Shown: positions 34,269 through 43,662 of the stretch, piece by piece
Layout of the letters: every line of letters begins with the position of its first letter
Position numbering within the stretch: the stretch's first letter is position 1
From: Gammaproteobacteria bacterium
GTDB lineage: Bacteria > Pseudomonadota > Gammaproteobacteria > Burkholderiales > Burkholderiaceae_B
NCBI GenBank assembly: GCA_018815245.1
Contig: JAHIXK010000014.1
Location: 208,508 to 272,507 of the forward strand
DNA length: 64,000 bases
Reading direction: 5' to 3'
The notes under the pieces: generated by a model
Database searches by the model: none
The model's input: the letters and a program-made list of their open reading frames with translations, nothing else
What the model was told of the DNA's origin: nothing
Translations under genes and position numbers: made by a program

Positions 34269-36002
34269 TTAGTTTGGTGCCAATTCGGGTGGATTGCTTT
34301 TGGGCTCAGTGGTCACTCCCAGCTGCAGGTTGTTGGTTCCTGCTTCCGTTCGAAGCGACACTGGATCTGGTCTTTCCTGTGTCAAGTCGATCGTTCGGAT
34401 CAAGTTGTAATACCACTCTGCTTGCAAAGCTTCTTTGGTGATATCAATCAACATGTAGCCGTTGTCCACTTCATTGGCATGCTTGAGGTGCGGGTTCACT
34501 GCCCTGGCTGCAGTCCAAATGGGAAGCCCCGGGTTGGCCACGGCATTGCAGCATAGTTCTACTCCCAATGAACCTTCGCCAGTCAGTGGATTGTAACCAT
34601 CTGGCAATCCGGCATCTCGTGGCAAGTCCATCGCAATCGTTGCGTGAATATCTCCTGACAACACCGCAAAGTTCTTCAGATCATTGTCTTCAATGCAATC
34701 AAAAATGGCGTTGCGATCAAATCGATATCCGTCCCACGCATCGGAATTGACATACTGAGCACCAGAGTCATCTGTCAGAGGTACTGCCTTGACTGGTCCA
34801 AAAGTCATTTGTTGCGCCACCACAGTCCATTCGGCTTGGTTGTTCTTCATTTCCGACAAAAGCCACTCGCGCTGCTCTTTGCCTAGAATGGTTTGTTCCT
34901 CAGAAACGATGGCTGTGCCGTTTTGCTGCACCCGGCCCGCAAGACGGGTATCAAGTACAAGAAATGTTGCAATACCGCCATAGCGAATGGTACGAAATAC
35001 TTTGCCGTTGCCTTCTGGCTTTAAACCTTTCTCCGGGGCATCAAACTCACTAATCGCATTTTCTCGAATGGGCATCCATTCAAAATACGCGCGAACGGCT
35101 TGTCCTTTTCGAACCTGCCAGTCGCCCTCAGTGTCGGGTTGATGATTCTCCGCGCCGTCGTTGTACGAATTGTTGGTGGTCTCATGGTCGTCCCAAGTCA
35201 CTACCCAAGGATGCTGGCGGTGAGCTTCTTGCAAAAATGGATCCTCTCGATACTGCGCGTAGCGCTCTCGATAGTCCTCCAATGACACAATTTCGCGCGC
35301 GGGTCGGTGCGCACGAATGATCGCATCACCAGTTTCATAAATGTAGTCGCCCAAATGAAATACCAAATCCAGATCAGCCCTGCGAGCAAGCAAACCATAG
35401 GCATTGAAATAACCTGCGACATAGTTTGAACAGGCAACAACAGCAGCCCTGATTCGATCTGTTTCATTTGATGTTGGGGCCGTCTTGGTTCGACCAATCG
35501 GAGACATCGCGTCTCCAGACTTAAAGCGATAGTAATAAGTGGAGTAGGGATTCAAACCAACAACGTCCAGCTTTACTGTGAAATCACGCAGAGCTGCAGT
35601 CCTCGTAGAACCCGACTGAACAACCCGAGAGAACTCAGGATCGGCCGCCATTTCCCAAGTCACGAGAATGGCTCGTTCGGTCGCTTGAGTAGGATTGACA
35701 CGGGTCCAGATAATCACACGATCACGCAACGGATCACCAGAGGCCACACCGTGCTTGAATTCGACAGGAATATTATCCAGCGCGAGTGCCTGAATTTCAC
35801 GTGATTGGGTATTGTTGCCTGCGGCTGTGACTCGTGCGGATAACGCAGCATCGTCCGATCCACAGCTTGCCAGTTGGCCTGCCAGGCCCAAACCTCCAGC
35901 GCCTATCAAGCTGGTTTTAATAAAGTTTCGGCGGTTAAGCAACTTGCCTTGGCCCAGTCGCCTGGACATAGATTTGGCGTAGCGTCTATTTTTTGAACTC
36001 AT
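34269..36002 (-). CDS. PhoD-like alkaline phosphatase/phosphodiesterase, Tat-exported
   Basis: A 577-residue enzyme of the PhoD family, calcium- and iron-dependent phosphodiesterases that release phosphate outside the cytoplasm. The N-terminus has a twin-arginine signal (NRRNFIKTSLIGAGG) and a possible lipid-attachment Cys in LASCGSDD. Core motifs are visible: GVASGDPLRDRVIIWTRV, the metal-binding HLGDYIYE, TWDDHETTNNSY and LSGDIHA. The family length and order fit. It is convergent with the phospholipase-like gene (25 bases between their ends) and divergent from the PHP gene. The ATG at 36002 begins 28 residues before the Tat motif. Confidence 0.87.
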   Translation of the reverse strand: MSSKNRRYAKSMSRRLGQGKLLNRRNFIKTSLIGAGGLGLAGQLASCGSDDAALSARVTAAGNNTQSREIQALALDNIPVEFKHGVASGDPLRDRVIIWTRVNPTQATERAILVTWEMAADPEFSRVVQSGSTRTAALRDFTVKLDVVGLNPYSTYYYRFKSGDAMSPIGRTKTAPTSNETDRIRAAVVACSNYVAGYFNAYGLLARRADLDLVFHLGDYIYETGDAIIRAHRPAREIVSLEDYRERYAQYREDPFLQEAHRQHPWVVTWDDHETTNNSYNDGAENHQPDTEGDWQVRKGQAVRAYFEWMPIRENAISEFDAPEKGLKPEGNGKVFRTIRYGGIATFLVLDTRLAGRVQQNGTAIVSEEQTILGKEQREWLLSEMKNNQAEWTVVAQQMTFGPVKAVPLTDDSGAQYVNSDAWDGYRFDRNAIFDCIEDNDLKNFAVLSGDIHATIAMDLPRDAGLPDGYNPLTGEGSLGVELCCNAVANPGLPIWTAARAVNPHLKHANEVDNGYMLIDITKEALQAEWYYNLIRTIDLTQERPDPVSLRTEAGTNNLQLGVTTEPKSNPPELAPN

Positions 36003-36230
36003 GTCAATTCCTTAAAGCGAATGAGGAAGTCAAAGACTTTGACGCTTGTACTGGCTATTCAGGTAATTGCCTTCGAAGTGACACTCTGTGTGACCATGCT
36101 TTAATTTGTAATATCGGCTAACACTACTTTTGTGAACACTTTGTAGCTTGTCATTTAGTGTTTGACAACAAGTCCAATAAGGCAATCTGCAAGTATTAGA
36201 TTTGACCAATTACGTAGTGAGACCGGGACG

Positions 36231-37868
36231 ATGCCGATTGTGACTTTCTTGAACAGAGCGACATTGGCACCGACGCTTGAGATCGTAGCCTGCTGCTTTT
36301 TATCTGTTGCATGTACAGGTGGGGCGAGTAACTCCGGAACAAACGTGTCAAACGTGGCCGTAACCGAGCAACAGGCTTCACCTCGCCTTGAACAAACTGT
36401 GGTGCTGTCTGGCCTTGTCGGCATTCCGGGTGAAACACTTTATTTGCCCTTCAACTTGCCCAATGGCATACAACGACTTGAAGCTCGCTTCATTGAAGGT
36501 TCTCCCGACACAAAATTAGGGCTCGGCCTGTTTGGGCCAGGCGGTGCAAAGTTCCAGATGAGTGATTTTCGTGGAATTACAGGGGAAGAACGAAGGGAGA
36601 TTTTTGTGCAACGAGATGCGGCCACCCCCGGGTTCACTGCCGGCGATTTACCCTCTGGCGAGTGGCAAATCGCTGTGCCTAATTTTCTGAATTTTGGTGG
36701 CACGGCGTTTGTCGAAGTTAAAATGTTTTCGCAAAACGGAATTGTTGATGCCGATATCGTCAACTTAACCAAGCCTGCAACTGAGCCGGTGCCGGAAATG
36801 GTGATCGATCAACCAGGCTGGTACAAAGGCGATCTGCATGTTCACACAGTGTACTCCAGCGATGCCTTTTCAAGCGGCTCGGCAAAAACCCCACGCGAGG
36901 CCGCAGAAGCGGCCAAAGCCAACGGATTGGATTTCATTGCACTTACCGATCACAACGTGACGGTTCAAAATCGGCGTCTTCGATCCGCGAGCCCGAATGG
37001 TTTTCTGCTGCTGGCCGGCGAAGAAGTCACAACTTGGCAAGGCGGCCCTGGGCACCTGGTTGTTGCTGGCCTTAACGCACAGGATCATATTGATTGGCGC
37101 TTTCGACCACAGTTTGGGCGTTACGCGCGTACCCCGCTGTGGGGGGAAAACGATAGCCCAATTATTCCCTTATTAGAGACGTTGCGAGAGAAACGGATAT
37201 TTTCAACAGCAGCACATCCGTATGTAGTGCCAGGGGCCGGTTCAGATTGGGGGTTTTTTCAGGACAGTGATCTGGATGCCAGAGCGCTGCCCGATGCACT
37301 TGAAATCTGGAATGCCGAGTTTTTTGCATCCAGTGGCGACCTATCTTTGCGGCAATGGGACCTTGAGCTTGCTCGTAACCGCAAACTTTGCGTCAACGGA
37401 GGTTCGGACATTCACGGCTTCGATGGCAGCAATCCTTTGGGCACACCCTACGAGATCGGTACGCCAACCACTGTCGTGTGGGCAGAGTCTCTCTCTCGCC
37501 GAGCCATCGTCGACAGTCTGCGATCCTGTCGTGCATACATCACGAAAGATCCGGCTGGTCCAAGCCTGGTAATTAAATCGGGAGACATGATGATGGGCGA
37601 CACCGTGGTGGCGTCATTGACTGACTTGGTAACAATTGAGGTTGAGGTGAAGCAAGCAGTGGCCGGGGCCGTTCTCTTGGTTTTTCACAATGGGGCTCCT
37701 GTGTATGCGTCGGTACTGAATGGCGACTCTCAAAACGTAACAGTCAGTGTTCCAGCGATCGCTCAGGGCGGCGTACGTGCTGAACTTCGACCACCACTCG
37801 CACCGTCTTCGTATCCAACACCTCTAGCGTTGACCAATCCGATATTTATCCGCTCACTGGAAAATTGA
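36231..37868 (+). CDS. PHP-domain metallohydrolase lipoprotein (CehA/McbA type)
   Basis: A 545-residue exported protein. The N-terminus has a hydrophobic segment ending LSVACTGG, a likely lipoprotein signal. After a beta-rich N-terminal domain, the PHP phosphoesterase fold starts at KGDLHVHTVYSSDAF, followed by LDFIALTDHN, LLAGEEVTT, GPGHLVV and later NGGSDIHGF; these His/Asp blocks bind the metal ions. Such proteins (CehA/McbA-like) hydrolyse phosphoesters or carbamates. The ATG at 36231 is chosen with GGGACG upstream. It is the third hydrolase in a row with predicted phosphoester substrates and the last gene before the island's right end. Confidence 0.8.
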   Translation: MPIVTFLNRATLAPTLEIVACCFLSVACTGGASNSGTNVSNVAVTEQQASPRLEQTVVLSGLVGIPGETLYLPFNLPNGIQRLEARFIEGSPDTKLGLGLFGPGGAKFQMSDFRGITGEERREIFVQRDAATPGFTAGDLPSGEWQIAVPNFLNFGGTAFVEVKMFSQNGIVDADIVNLTKPATEPVPEMVIDQPGWYKGDLHVHTVYSSDAFSSGSAKTPREAAEAAKANGLDFIALTDHNVTVQNRRLRSASPNGFLLLAGEEVTTWQGGPGHLVVAGLNAQDHIDWRFRPQFGRYARTPLWGENDSPIIPLLETLREKRIFSTAAHPYVVPGAGSDWGFFQDSDLDARALPDALEIWNAEFFASSGDLSLRQWDLELARNRKLCVNGGSDIHGFDGSNPLGTPYEIGTPTTVVWAESLSRRAIVDSLRSCRAYITKDPAGPSLVIKSGDMMMGDTVVASLTDLVTIEVEVKQAVAGAVLLVFHNGAPVYASVLNGDSQNVTVSVPAIAQGGVRAELRPPLAPSSYPTPLALTNPIFIRSLEN

Positions 37869-37950
37869 AAAGCGGATTGAATCTGAGCCCACTTGTTCTT
37901 AGCGGACTGTGCCTTGTTTCGTCTAATCACAGACTCGATTTTCACAAAAC

Positions 37951-37984
37951 AAAAAGGCCAATCACCGCTAAGTGATTGGCCTTT
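37951..37984 (-). terminator. Rho-independent terminator of tRNA-fMet
   Basis: Ten-base perfect stem GGCCAATCAC / GTGATTGGCC with a six-base loop. The A run at 37951-37955 reads as a T run on the minus strand just after the tRNA gene; a short T run on the plus side also lets it stop transcription from the PHP gene. Confidence 0.85.
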
Positions 37985-37993
37985 CTGAATATT

Positions 37994-38070
<77 letters not shown>

Positions 38071-38085
38071 TCTGGTAAGAACGAA

Positions 38086-38114
38086 ACTATAGCGGGTTTT
38101 TACTTTGTGTGCAA
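38086..38114 (-). promoter_or_regulatory. Promoter of tRNA-fMet
   Basis: On the minus strand, -35 TTGCAC (38109-38114) and -10 TATAGT (38086-38091) are separated by 17 bases, ending 15 bases before the tRNA 5' end. This shows that the right-hand tRNA copy is a whole transcription unit. Confidence 0.75.
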
Positions 38115-38197
38115 GTATCAAAAGTTGTTCGACGCTATGGAAAGTGTCTTTAAATCCTTTATCCTACTGAAACCACAAGATAAATTCGTTGTAAAAA

Positions 38198-38692
38198 ATG
38201 TTAAAAAAATTTCTCCAAGACATCAAGTACAAGCCACAAGTCGTACGAATGCTGATCAATATGTATTCACCGTTGCGTGGCGCGGGCATCAAGGTCCATC
38301 AAGTCAGCCCAAGTTTTGACAGGATCGAAGTGCATTTGCCCTTGACCAGAAAAAACAAAAATGTAATGGGCACGCAATTTGGTGGTTCGCTGTACGCCAT
38401 GGCAGATCCCTTTTATATGCTCATGCTGATCAGGCGCCTTGGGCACAAGTATGTCGTTTGGGATCAAGGCTCGAATATTCAGTTCATTGCACCAGGCACG
38501 TCACTGGTCAAAGGTGTGTATCAGGTCGATGATCAAACGCTTGATGAAATCAAGCGCAAGGCAGCCTCAGGAGAAAAAGTGTTGCACACCTTCGAAGCCG
38601 ACATTACTCATGAAGATGGTTCAGTCGTCGCGCGCGTCACCAAAGTGCTTTATATTCGCCTGAAGAAACAGCACCGTCCAATTTCCAATTAA
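38198..38692 (+). CDS. DUF4442 hotdog-fold protein
   Basis: A 164-residue conserved protein with the DUF4442 thioesterase-like hotdog fold: NVMGTQFGGSLYAMADPFYMLML is the central helix and QGSNIQFIAPGTSLVKG the following strands. Members are predicted acyl-CoA or acyl-ACP thioesterases of unknown substrate. It is the first core gene beyond the island, 128 bases from the tRNA and divergent from it. The small DUF1289 gene starts ten bases after its stop, so the two probably form an operon. Confidence 0.8.
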   Translation: MLKKFLQDIKYKPQVVRMLINMYSPLRGAGIKVHQVSPSFDRIEVHLPLTRKNKNVMGTQFGGSLYAMADPFYMLMLIRRLGHKYVVWDQGSNIQFIAPGTSLVKGVYQVDDQTLDEIKRKAASGEKVLHTFEADITHEDGSVVARVTKVLYIRLKKQHRPISN

Positions 38693-38702
38693 AAGTAGCA
38701 GC

Positions 38703-38918
38703 ATGTCCAAATCTGAGTACGCCAATTTACCCGTCTGGCCCGAAGCCGATACCCCATGTGTAGGTTTTTGCTCAACCAATCTGGGCGACGATGTTTGCAT
38801 GGGTTGTGGCCGAACCATGGATGAAGTTGATGGCTGGCTTTTCAAAAGCGACAAGGAAAAAGAGGCGGTCTGGAATCGCATACGCCAAGCGGGTGTTGGC
38901 TATCGCTGGGAAAGGTGA
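38703..38918 (+). CDS. DUF1289 small zinc-binding-type protein
   Basis: A 71-residue protein with four cysteines in the DUF1289 pattern: CVGFC and CMGCGRTMDEV, followed by the W..F....K..VW.RI helix. Probably a small metal-binding protein; the function of the family is unknown. It follows the DUF4442 gene closely. It has no signal peptide. Confidence 0.8.
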   Translation: MSKSEYANLPVWPEADTPCVGFCSTNLGDDVCMGCGRTMDEVDGWLFKSDKEKEAVWNRIRQAGVGYRWER

Positions 38919-39005
38919 AATAGCGGGTATCGATACCACTTAGAGAGCATGCTCAGTTTTTAATCAACCAACCAAAAATACCGAAAAATCAACAGGCTGA
39001 AAATT

Positions 39006-39051
39006 TTATCCACAGCGATTCGGGAAGGTTTTCCCCGCCCAGTGTGGATAA
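39006..39051. promoter_or_regulatory. Pair of inverted consensus DnaA boxes
   Basis: TTATCCACA at 39006-39014 and its exact inverse TGTGGATAA at 39043-39051 both match the DnaA-box consensus, 28 bases apart. They may bind DnaA to regulate the downstream scpB genes or titrate the initiator. No dnaA, dnaN or AT-rich unwinding element accompanies them, so this is not claimed as an origin. Confidence 0.6.
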
Positions 39052-39160
39052 GTTCCAAAAAGCTCGGGTGGCCACGGGGTAGGCCACAGTGGGGATGTTT
39101 CGAGCGCGGGCAGCGTGCAACATAAAGCTGTCTCCGACCCTTTGGGGGTTGTTTTTGGAT

Positions 39161-39189
39161 ACGGCTCACTTCGGTGGGCCGTTTTTTTT
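39161..39189 (+). terminator. Rho-independent terminator with UUCG loop
   Basis: Nine-pair stem ACGGCTCAC / GTGGGCCGT (one G-U) closed by a TTCG tetraloop and followed by eight T residues. It is 243 bases beyond the DUF1289 stop, so it ends that operon's transcript or an unrecognised RNA in the gap. Confidence 0.85.
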
Positions 39190-39213
39190 ACAATTGATTG
39201 TGCGATCAAGTGG

Positions 39214-39243
39214 TTGCTGATCTGCCGGTAACGTGGTTACAAT
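39214..39243 (+). promoter_or_regulatory. Likely promoter of scpB-rluB
   Basis: TTGCTG (39214-39219) and TACAAT (39238-39243) with an 18-base spacer, about 146 bases before the scpB start. Confidence 0.5.
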
Positions 39244-39389
39244 GCGCGATCGGTTTATAAAATGCCCATCGCGTAGCCAGTTACACGCTGCGCCCCTGCA
39301 CCCCGCTGGCAACAGCCACCCCGGCCTGCAGGACCAATCGGCAATAATTCCCTATCAACACCAGAATTTCTTAAAGTGAGTCCGCCTGG

Positions 39390-40004
39390 ATGGATCCCCA
39401 GCGCGCTAAAAACATACTAGAAGCGGCTTTGTTGTGCTCGGTCGAACCCATTGCTGTCAAAGAGCTGATGCGGTTGTTCGACGACTCAATCGATGCGACT
39501 GTCGTCACTACCTTGCTTGAAGATTTGCGGCGTGACTGGACCCACAAAGGTCTGGAACTGGTGCAGGTTAAAACCGGGTGGCGCTTTCAAACCCGTGATG
39601 ATGTCAAGCGTTACCTTGAGCAAATGAATCCGGAAAAGCCACCGAAGTATTCGCGGGCAACGATGGAAACCTTGGCAATTATTGCCTACAAACAGCCAGT
39701 AACCCGTGGCGATATTGAGTCGATTCGTGGTGTTACGGTGTCTTCCCAGGTCATGAAAGCCCTTGAAGACCGTGGTTGGATCGAGGCCATTGGCCACCGT
39801 GATGCCCCAGGGCGTCCGGCACTTTGGGCAACCACGCCCCAATTTTTGGCTGACCTGAATTTGGTCAGCCTGAGCGATTTGCCAGCACTGGACGATGAAA
39901 AAGACCAGCAACTGGCTGATGAATTACAGAAAGTCATTCCATTTGACCTGGATGACAGCGACACAGCGGAAAACGATGAGAACCAACAAGCGCAAAGCAA
40001 CTGA
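39390..40004 (+). CDS. scpB: Segregation and condensation protein B
   Basis: A 204-residue partner of SMC (or MksB) and ScpA in chromosome condensation. Two winged-helix domains are visible: the first at residues 3-80 ([21 protein letters not shown]) and the second with the conserved block [29 protein letters not shown]. The C-terminal acidic tail ([13 protein letters not shown]) overlaps the start of rluB. The length is normal for the family. Placement next to rluB is common in beta- and gammaproteobacteria. ScpA is not in the window. Confidence 0.93.
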   Translation: MDPQRAKNILEAALLCSVEPIAVKELMRLFDDSIDATVVTTLLEDLRRDWTHKGLELVQVKTGWRFQTRDDVKRYLEQMNPEKPPKYSRATMETLAIIAYKQPVTRGDIESIRGVTVSSQVMKALEDRGWIEAIGHRDAPGRPALWATTPQFLADLNLVSLSDLPALDDEKDQQLADELQKVIPFDLDDSDTAENDENQQAQSN

Positions 40005-41403
40005 AATCCCTGAAACAACCGACACCATTGAACCCGTTGAGGTGAGTACGGACAGCGAAAGCCATGACATGGAATGGGCTGATGTGCTTGATCAGGTCGA
40101 AGGTCTCAAATCAGAAGAAAATGGCGGTGCGTCCAAAAACCGCAGTAAACTGAACGTCCGTCTTGATCCCGAACTTGCCCCGAAACTGCACAAAGTGCTC
40201 GCAGATTCCGGCATGGGCTCGCGTCGCGAAATGGAAGAACTAATCGTGGCTGGCCGTGTTTCTGTAAATGCGGAACCCGCCCACTTGGGCCAGCGTGTGC
40301 TACCCACCGATCAGGTTCGTGTCAATGGCAGGCTGATTCAACGCAAAAACAAATCCAAACCACCTCGGGTTCTCATTTACCACAAGCCATCTGGTGAAAT
40401 TGTTTCCATGGACGACCCCCAGGGTCGCCCGACCGTGTTTCAAAAACTCCCGAAAATTTCCAATGGCAAGTGGATTGCCGTGGGTCGCCTGGATTTCAAC
40501 ACAGAAGGCTTGTTGCTTTTTACGTCATCTGGTGACTTGGCCAACCGCTTGATGCACCCCCGCTATGAAGTGCAGCGCGAATACGCCGTTCGTATTTTGG
40601 GCGAACTTTCTGAGGAGCAGCGCCAACAATTGCTGGCCGGCATTCAGCTTGACGACGGTCCAGCCAAGTTCCTTTATGTGGACGCTGCGGGCGGTGAAGG
40701 TGCAAACCGCTGGTACAAAGTGGGTTTGAAGGAAGGGCGTAACCGGGAAGTTCGCCGCATGTTTGACGCATGCAAGCTGACGGTTAGCCGCCTTATCCGC
40801 ACCCGTTTTGGCGACATTCTGATGCCGTCCACCTTAAAGCGCGGGCGACACATGGAAATGGAAGCCCTTGAAGCCATGTCGTATATGCAGTCCTTGGGTT
40901 TGAAGGTCGATGAGTCTGCACAGGAAGGCGCGATTCGCCGCGACAAGAAAAACATAGGCTCCAAAAACAACAAACGCCGCAACGGTCAGCCTTTGATCGA
41001 TCCCGGTTTGGCGTTCACAACACCCACGCAAACCTACTTGACAGTGTCGGGCGCAGCGGCTGCGGCAGCTTTGAGCAACCAAAACAACCTGTCTTCGGCC
41101 GGTGGTTCCTCACGCACAGGCGGCAACAGCCGTGGTGGCGAGCGCAATGGCAACAGGGCTGGTGCAGGCGGTTCTGGTACGGGTGCTGGTACGGGTGCTG
41201 GTACAGGCAACGGCGGGCGAGGTCGCGGCCCTTCTGGCACCGGAAATGGTGGCAATTCAGGAAAATTTGCGGGTTCTGGCAAACGCACCAGTGGTGCGCG
41301 GACCGGCGGCCCCTCGGCGGGTAGGGCCCCCGCTCACGGAAATGGTCCTGTTTCCGAGCAGAAGCCCCAGCAAAGGCGACGAAGAAAGGCCCCCGCAGCG
41401 TAG
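39976..41403 (+). CDS. rluB: 23S rRNA pseudouridine(2605) synthase
   Basis: A 475-residue pseudouridine synthase of the RsuA/RluB group. After an acidic leader, an S4 RNA-binding domain ([28 protein letters not shown]) precedes the catalytic domain with the active Asp in [20 protein letters not shown] and the [10 protein letters not shown] motif. The last about 130 residues are a Gly/Asn/Ser/Arg-rich low-complexity tail, basic and probably disordered, which may help RNA binding; tails of this kind recur in betaproteobacterial RluB. ATG 39976 lies 28 bases before the end of scpB, so the two are coupled. An open frame 27 codons further upstream is not used, since it runs antiparallel in sense to ScpB residues in another frame. 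Confidence 0.92.
   Translation: MRTNKRKATEIPETTDTIEPVEVSTDSESHDMEWADVLDQVEGLKSEENGGASKNRSKLNVRLDPELAPKLHKVLADSGMGSRREMEELIVAGRVSVNAEPAHLGQRVLPTDQVRVNGRLIQRKNKSKPPRVLIYHKPSGEIVSMDDPQGRPTVFQKLPKISNGKWIAVGRLDFNTEGLLLFTSSGDLANRLMHPRYEVQREYAVRILGELSEEQRQQLLAGIQLDDGPAKFLYVDAAGGEGANRWYKVGLKEGRNREVRRMFDACKLTVSRLIRTRFGDILMPSTLKRGRHMEMEALEAMSYMQSLGLKVDESAQEGAIRRDKKNIGSKNNKRRNGQPLIDPGLAFTTPTQTYLTVSGAAAAAALSNQNNLSSAGGSSRTGGNSRGGERNGNRAGAGGSGTGAGTGAGTGNGGRGRGPSGTGNGGNSGKFAGSGKRTSGARTGGPSAGRAPAHGNGPVSEQKPQQRRRRKAPAA
41176..41211 (+). repeat. 12-base tandem repeat in rluB tail
   Basis: GGTACGGGTGCT occurs twice in tandem (41176-41199) followed by a diverged third unit (41200-41211), coding Gly-Thr-Gly-Ala repeats in the disordered tail. 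Confidence 0.8.
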
Positions 41404-41462
41404 TACGGTGCATTAAATTGCTTGAAAATAAAGGCGGTTTCGGTTATTCTCTGAGGCTGCCT

Positions 41463-41523
41463 GAGCACCCACTCCAAAAAAGGGTGTCTCAAATGAAGTG
41501 GGCTTACAGGCCCATTTTTTTTT
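41463..41523 (+). terminator. Tandem hairpins after rluB, second is a rho-independent terminator
   Basis: A first stem-loop spans 41463-41490 (GAGCACCC with GGGTGTCTC). The second, TGGGC (41499-41503) with GCCCA (41510-41514), is followed by nine T residues and should end the scpB-rluB transcript before the rimP operon. Confidence 0.8.
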
Positions 41524-41599
41524 GGCGAGGCGGTTTTGAAGAGAATGAACAAAGTAAGTAGACAAAGCTGGTAGCAAAGTAAAGGCGAAGAGAAGAGAA

Positions 41600-42103
41600 G
41601 TGATCAATCCTGAAGAATTTGTTGGCAATTCCTGGTCTGGTGTGTGGTCAGAGCCGTGGGTAACGGAAGCCGACGCCGTGATTGTCTCGCTGGGCCTTGA
41701 AGTGGCCGACATCGAGCGGGAAGGCAATGGCCTGTTGCGCATCATGATTGATTCGCCTTCCGGTGTCACTGTCGAGGATTGCGAACGGGTAAGCCATCAG
41801 CTCACCCATCTGTTTACCGTTGAAAATGTCAACTATGAGCGGCTCGAGATTTCCTCGCCGGGCGTAGACCGCGTGTTGCGTCGTAAAAAAGATTTCGAAC
41901 GGTTTTTGGGGCAAGAAGTTGCGTTGAAGTTTAAACGCGCAATTAACAACCAGAAGCAGTTCAAAGGTGTATTGCAACAAGGCAAAGAGCAAACTTGGGG
42001 CGTCCTGGTGACACCCGATGGAAAAAATGCCGAGCCTTGCTTGTTTGATTTTGAAATAACTGATTTGGCGGGTGCCCGTCTGGTCCCCCATCTAAAGTTT
42101 TAG
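41600..42103 (+). CDS. rimP: Ribosome maturation factor RimP
   Basis: A 167-residue factor needed for maturation of the 30S subunit. The RimP core is clear: [53 protein letters not shown], and the C-terminal SH3-like domain to LVPHLKF. A GTG at 41600 is the best start, behind an AG-rich stretch; the first about 20 residues ([13 protein letters not shown]) are longer than in many homologues, so an internal start is possible. It is the first gene of the operon rimP-nusA-infB-rbfA-truB-typA, 11 bases before nusA. Confidence 0.9.
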   Translation: MINPEEFVGNSWSGVWSEPWVTEADAVIVSLGLEVADIEREGNGLLRIMIDSPSGVTVEDCERVSHQLTHLFTVENVNYERLEISSPGVDRVLRRKKDFERFLGQEVALKFKRAINNQKQFKGVLQQGKEQTWGVLVTPDGKNAEPCLFDFEITDLAGARLVPHLKF

Positions 42104-42113
42104 GAGCCCTGGA

Positions 42114-43583
42114 ATGAGCCGTGAGTTGCTTTTATTGGTTGATGCGTTGGCGCGTGAAAAGAATGTTGAAAAAGACATCGTATTCGGCGCGCTCGAATTG
42201 GCATTGGCTTCTGCAACCAAGAAGCGTTTCGACGAGGAAGTAGACGTGCGTGTGTCCATCGACCGCGACACAGGCGACTACGACACTTTCCGCCGCTGGG
42301 AAGTGGTCACCGAAGAAGACTTCTATGATCCAGCTTACCAAATGGTACTGGATCAGGCCTTGGCGCACGATTCCGAAGCCGAAATGGGTGACTTCATTGA
42401 AGAAGAGCTGGAACCCGTCGAGTTCGGTCGCATTGGTGCACAGGCTGCAAAACAGGTTATTTTGCAGCGCGTGCGCGATGCAGAGCGCGAGCAAATCCTG
42501 ACCGACTTCCTGGATCGTGGCGACAAAATCGTGATCGGCCAGGTCAAGCGGATGGAACGTGGCGATGCCATTATTGAAAGCGGCCGCATTGAGGCCCGTT
42601 TGCCACGCGATCAAATGATCCCGCGTGAAAGCCTGCGTCCAGGTGACCGCGTGCGTGCTTTCCTGTGGAAAGTAGATCGCCTGGCCCGTGGCCAGCAGGT
42701 TATTCTTTCCCGCACTTCGCCAGAATTTATCAGGGCCTTGTTCGCCATGGAAGTGCCGGAAATTGAGCAGGGGCACCTTGAAATCAAAGGTGCTTCACGC
42801 GACCCCGGCATGCGTGCCAAAATTGCAGTATTGGCGCATGACCGTCGCATTGACCCCATCGGTACCTGTGTGGGTGTTCGTGGTTCACGCGTGCAGGCAG
42901 TTACCCAGGAATTGGGCGGCGAACGTGTGGACATCGTGTTGTGGTCTGAAGACCCGGCCCAGTTCGTGATTGGCGCCTTATCGCCAGCCACGGTGCAATC
43001 CATTGTGGTGGATGAAGACCAGCATGTCATGGAAGTGGTTGTAGACGAAGCCGAATTGGCTCAGGCTATTGGCCGCAGTGGTCAAAACGTTCGCTTGGCC
43101 TCAGATCTTACCGGTTGGCAGATCAACATCATGACACCTGAAGAGTCTGAAAAGCGCTCTGAGGAAGAAGTAGCGAAACTGCGCGCTTTGTTCACCAGCA
43201 AGCTGGATGTGGACGAAGATGTTGCCAATATTCTGATCGAGGAAGGTTTCAGCGGACTCGAAGAAGTGGCCTACGTGCCTTTGGCTGAAATGCAGGAAAT
43301 TGAAGCATTTGACAATGAAACTGTTGAATTGCTTCGCACCCGCGCCCGCAACGCATTGTTGACCGAGGCGATTGCCCACGAAGAAATGGTCGAGGGTGCT
43401 GGTGATTTGATGTCCATTGAAGGCGTAGATGCTGATTTGGTCGCCAAGCTGGCTGCTGCAGATATTTCGGAGCGGGAAGGGTTGGCAGAATTGGCGGTCG
43501 ACGAATTGGTTGAGATCGCAGGTATTGAAGAGGATCGCGCGCGCGACATCATCATGAAGGCGCGTGCACACTGGTTCGAATAA
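42114..43583 (+). CDS. nusA: Transcription termination/antitermination factor NusA
   Basis: A 489-residue protein that binds RNA polymerase and nascent RNA, modulating pausing, termination and antitermination. Domains in order: the N-terminal RNAP-binding domain (1-130), the S1 domain (about 135-200), KH1 and KH2 (205-350, including [20 protein letters not shown] and [17 protein letters not shown]) and two C-terminal acidic repeats (362-489) typical of proteobacterial NusA. The ATG at 42114 lies behind AGGAG (in TAGGAGCCCTGGA). It has the usual length. Confidence 0.96.
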   Translation: MSRELLLLVDALAREKNVEKDIVFGALELALASATKKRFDEEVDVRVSIDRDTGDYDTFRRWEVVTEEDFYDPAYQMVLDQALAHDSEAEMGDFIEEELEPVEFGRIGAQAAKQVILQRVRDAEREQILTDFLDRGDKIVIGQVKRMERGDAIIESGRIEARLPRDQMIPRESLRPGDRVRAFLWKVDRLARGQQVILSRTSPEFIRALFAMEVPEIEQGHLEIKGASRDPGMRAKIAVLAHDRRIDPIGTCVGVRGSRVQAVTQELGGERVDIVLWSEDPAQFVIGALSPATVQSIVVDEDQHVMEVVVDEAELAQAIGRSGQNVRLASDLTGWQINIMTPEESEKRSEEEVAKLRALFTSKLDVDEDVANILIEEGFSGLEEVAYVPLAEMQEIEAFDNETVELLRTRARNALLTEAIAHEEMVEGAGDLMSIEGVDADLVAKLAAADISEREGLAELAVDELVEIAGIEEDRARDIIMKARAHWFE

Positions 43584-43662
43584 ATTTCGAACCAGATTGG
43601 ATTAAGTTGAGTCGAATCGGGCCACGTGGCCCGGTCAGTAAGGGAATTTGAAGGAATAGTAG

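Larger units (their letters stand above)
17808..37989. mobile_element. Putative genomic island at tRNA-fMet
   Basis: About 20 kb bounded by direct repeats of the 3' part of the initiator tRNA gene. The content is accessory: an alkane-oxidation-type P450 system with regulators, esterases, decayed beta-oxidation genes, an IS3 remnant and phosphoesterases. The flanks (CigR-like gene on the left, core genes on the right) would be joined through one tRNA gene if it were removed. No integrase, excisionase or conjugation gene was found, so it is probably an immobile relic or was mobilised in trans. Confidence 0.6.
38919..39389. other. Intergenic region upstream of scpB
   Basis: No protein gene is supported in these 471 bases. 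The stretch holds two DnaA boxes, a strong terminator at 39161-39189 and a promoter at 39214-39243. The 110 bases between the boxes and the terminator have several short complementary segments and could be a transcribed small RNA, but I do not recognise a known RNA family in it. Confidence 0.5.

Noticed and set aside
17808-37989. Prophage
   Set aside because: No capsid, tail, terminase, lysis or phage regulator genes are present in the island.
39000-39060. Replication origin
   Set aside because: Two DnaA boxes are present, but no dnaA/dnaN/gidA neighbours, box cluster or clear AT-rich unwinding element.
38960-39210. Known structural RNA (RNase P, tmRNA, 6S, SRP) before the UUCG terminator
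   Set aside because: None of the conserved sequence blocks of these RNAs is recognisable. It is kept only as a possible unknown transcript.
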